In this document: positions 62,786-64,000 of the stretch, one piece after another
Numbering within the stretch: position 1 is the first letter of the stretch
Layout of the letters: each line of letters opens with the position of its first letter
Source of the DNA: Petaurus breviceps papuanus
Lineage: Eukaryota > Chordata > Mammalia > Diprotodontia > Petauridae
Length of the DNA: 64,000 nt
Reading direction: 5' to 3'
NCBI GenBank assembly: GCA_028583685.1
Contig: JAMXIF010000058.1
Coordinates: forward strand, 18,152,341-18,216,340
Made by a program: the position numbers and the translations under genes
Notes under the pieces: generated by a model
Seen by the model: only the letters and a program-made list of their open reading frames with translations
Told to the model about the DNA's origin: nothing
Databases searched by the model: none

Positions 62786-63179
62786 GCTTTCTGTGAACTG
62801 GAGAGTTTGTTTAAAGACAGGATACCATTGCCGTTGTAAAGACAGATGGGAAGAAAATATGGGAAAGGTGGAAGATGATGAGCTTTATGGAAATAGAGAG
62901 CTAATCTTAGCAAGGGAGGACACGTCTTTGTTATGACCAGGAAGAGGAATGGTAGAACTAGAGTAGAGAAAGACATATTTAGGGATCAAGAAAGGGCTGA
63001 TGGCCTTGATCTCAAGTAGGATTTGAAGCAAAAGATGGGAGCAGGATCAGGAATGTGAGGATAACAGAAGAAGCCTGGAAAAACTATTATGGGAGTGTGC
63101 TAGAGATAAAAGGAATGACCAAATAGCAGCAAAATCAAATAGCATAAATTGATATTAGATAATGTTAATATACAGTGTG

Positions 63180-63395
63180 GTAACCTGGAGGCAGTGTGAC
63201 ATAGTGGAAATACCCTTGGATTTAGAGTCAGAGGACCTGGGTTCCAATCTCATTTCTTTCACTTACTAACTGTGTGACCTTAGGCAAACCATGTAACTCC
63301 TCTGGGCCTGTTTCCTCATATGTAAAATTAAGGGGTTGGACTAGATGACTTATACTGTCCCTTCCAATGAATAACACAGTTATGTGATTCTCCAG
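63180..63395 (+). repeat. MIR/THER1-like SINE
   Basis: Landmarks are 'ggaggcagtgtgacatagtg', 'gaggacctgggttccaatc', 'ctcctctgggcctgtttcc' and 'tggactagatgacttatac'. Confidence 0.78.
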
Positions 63396-64000
63396 CAACA
63401 CTCGGAAGTCCTCTTCCAGAATGGAGAATGTAGTTCATGGGAGTGGTTCCTGATTGAGGATTAGTACAACTGAAAGTTAAGGGGCTGAGATAATCTAATA
63501 TGAGTTAAGGCTTCATTGACGAGACTGACCTTGTATTAAAGGGAGTAAAGTTAATAAATTGGCACTAATGAATTGAGAGGTGTTAAGAGATTGGAGAACT
63601 AGGATGGGAGACTAGAGGGAGGTGAAGAAGTAGAAGACAAAATGAAAGTATCTGAAATAGAGAGATTGAGTTTGATATTTCAGAATTTCAGGATATGGCC
63701 ACCATTGGTTTGTGGCTGATGCAGAGAAGAGAAGACTGAATGTGATTCATACTCTTCACTGGGGCATTGATTAGGTTGCATCAGCACCTTAACTGCACTG
63801 GGATTTTAGGGGGCATTTCCCTTTTGAAGGTGCCCAGTCTCCAGCCAGAAATACAACTTTTCAGTTGTTTGCATTTTAATTTTTCCATTAACTAGATATG
63901 GGGCCACAGTTATACAAAATACCTGCAGTTTGTCTTATCTTTTTTTAATAGTAGACAAATTTTATATAGCACTTTAAAGTTTGCAAAATGCTTCACTTAT

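Larger units (their letters stand above)
59218..64000 (+). other. AGBL3: AGBL3 intron (5' part)
   Basis: It contains MIR-like SINEs (59385-59600, 60630-60825, 63180-63395), possible RTE/BovB remnants (about 60380-60600 and 60830-61360), an L2 piece (61590-62035), an L1 3' piece (62270-62535) and a long-form SINE (62540-62785). No further AGBL3 exon was found. Confidence 0.85.

Noticed and set aside
1-64000. CRISPR arrays, operons, riboswitches, replication origins or phage modules
   Set aside because: The window is vertebrate nuclear DNA with spliced genes and retroposons. No regularly spaced direct repeats or prokaryotic signals were seen.

Overview
This is a window of nuclear DNA from a mammal, and the repeats point to a marsupial. 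It is AT-rich and intron-dominated, and it is full of tRNA-derived SINEs of the marsupial CORE-SINE type, MIR/THER1-like SINEs, old L2 and L3/CR1 LINE pieces, and L1 pieces whose 3' ends look like marsupial L1. There are no bacterial-type genes, operons, ribosome binding sites, CRISPR arrays or recognisable tRNA/rRNA genes.

Two protein-coding genes, both on the + strand, account for the coding content. CALD1 (caldesmon) fills about positions 1-50050. The window opens inside an intron upstream of the second shared coding exon. The exons carrying the alternative N-termini are not in the window. Twelve coding segments then run to the stop codon at 47587-47589. Their 736 complete codons are colinear with human caldesmon as I remember it, with one difference: the smooth-muscle-specific central helix is about 33 residues shorter. 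The large exon (14859-15849) holds the competing 5' splice sites that separate non-muscle l-caldesmon (donor at 15261) from smooth-muscle h-caldesmon (donor at 15849). Later exons encode the C-terminal actin-, tropomyosin- and calmodulin-binding region, including the MWEKGNVF and NLWEKQ calmodulin sites. A 3' UTR of up to about 2.45 kb follows.

After about 5.5 kb of repeat-rich intergenic DNA, which includes a solo LTR with clean target-site duplications, a CpG island at about 55590-56250 marks the probable promoter of AGBL3 (cytosolic carboxypeptidase 3, a tubulin deglutamylase). This is the known neighbour of CALD1 in mammals. Only its first two coding exons (58086-58151 and 59157-59217) and a probable untranslated exon (57191-57252) are present. 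The gene runs off the right edge.

The most interesting points are these: a 406-bp non-autonomous DNA transposon with near-perfect terminal inverted repeats between TA dinucleotides (34057-34462); the reworked repeat and donor-site architecture of the caldesmon central exon; a pyrimidine-poor acceptor on the alternative 78-nt exon; two NAGNAG tandem acceptors; and an L1 mosaic with an inverted piece. I saw no convincing wholly new gene system. The rest is ordinary marsupial intron sequence.
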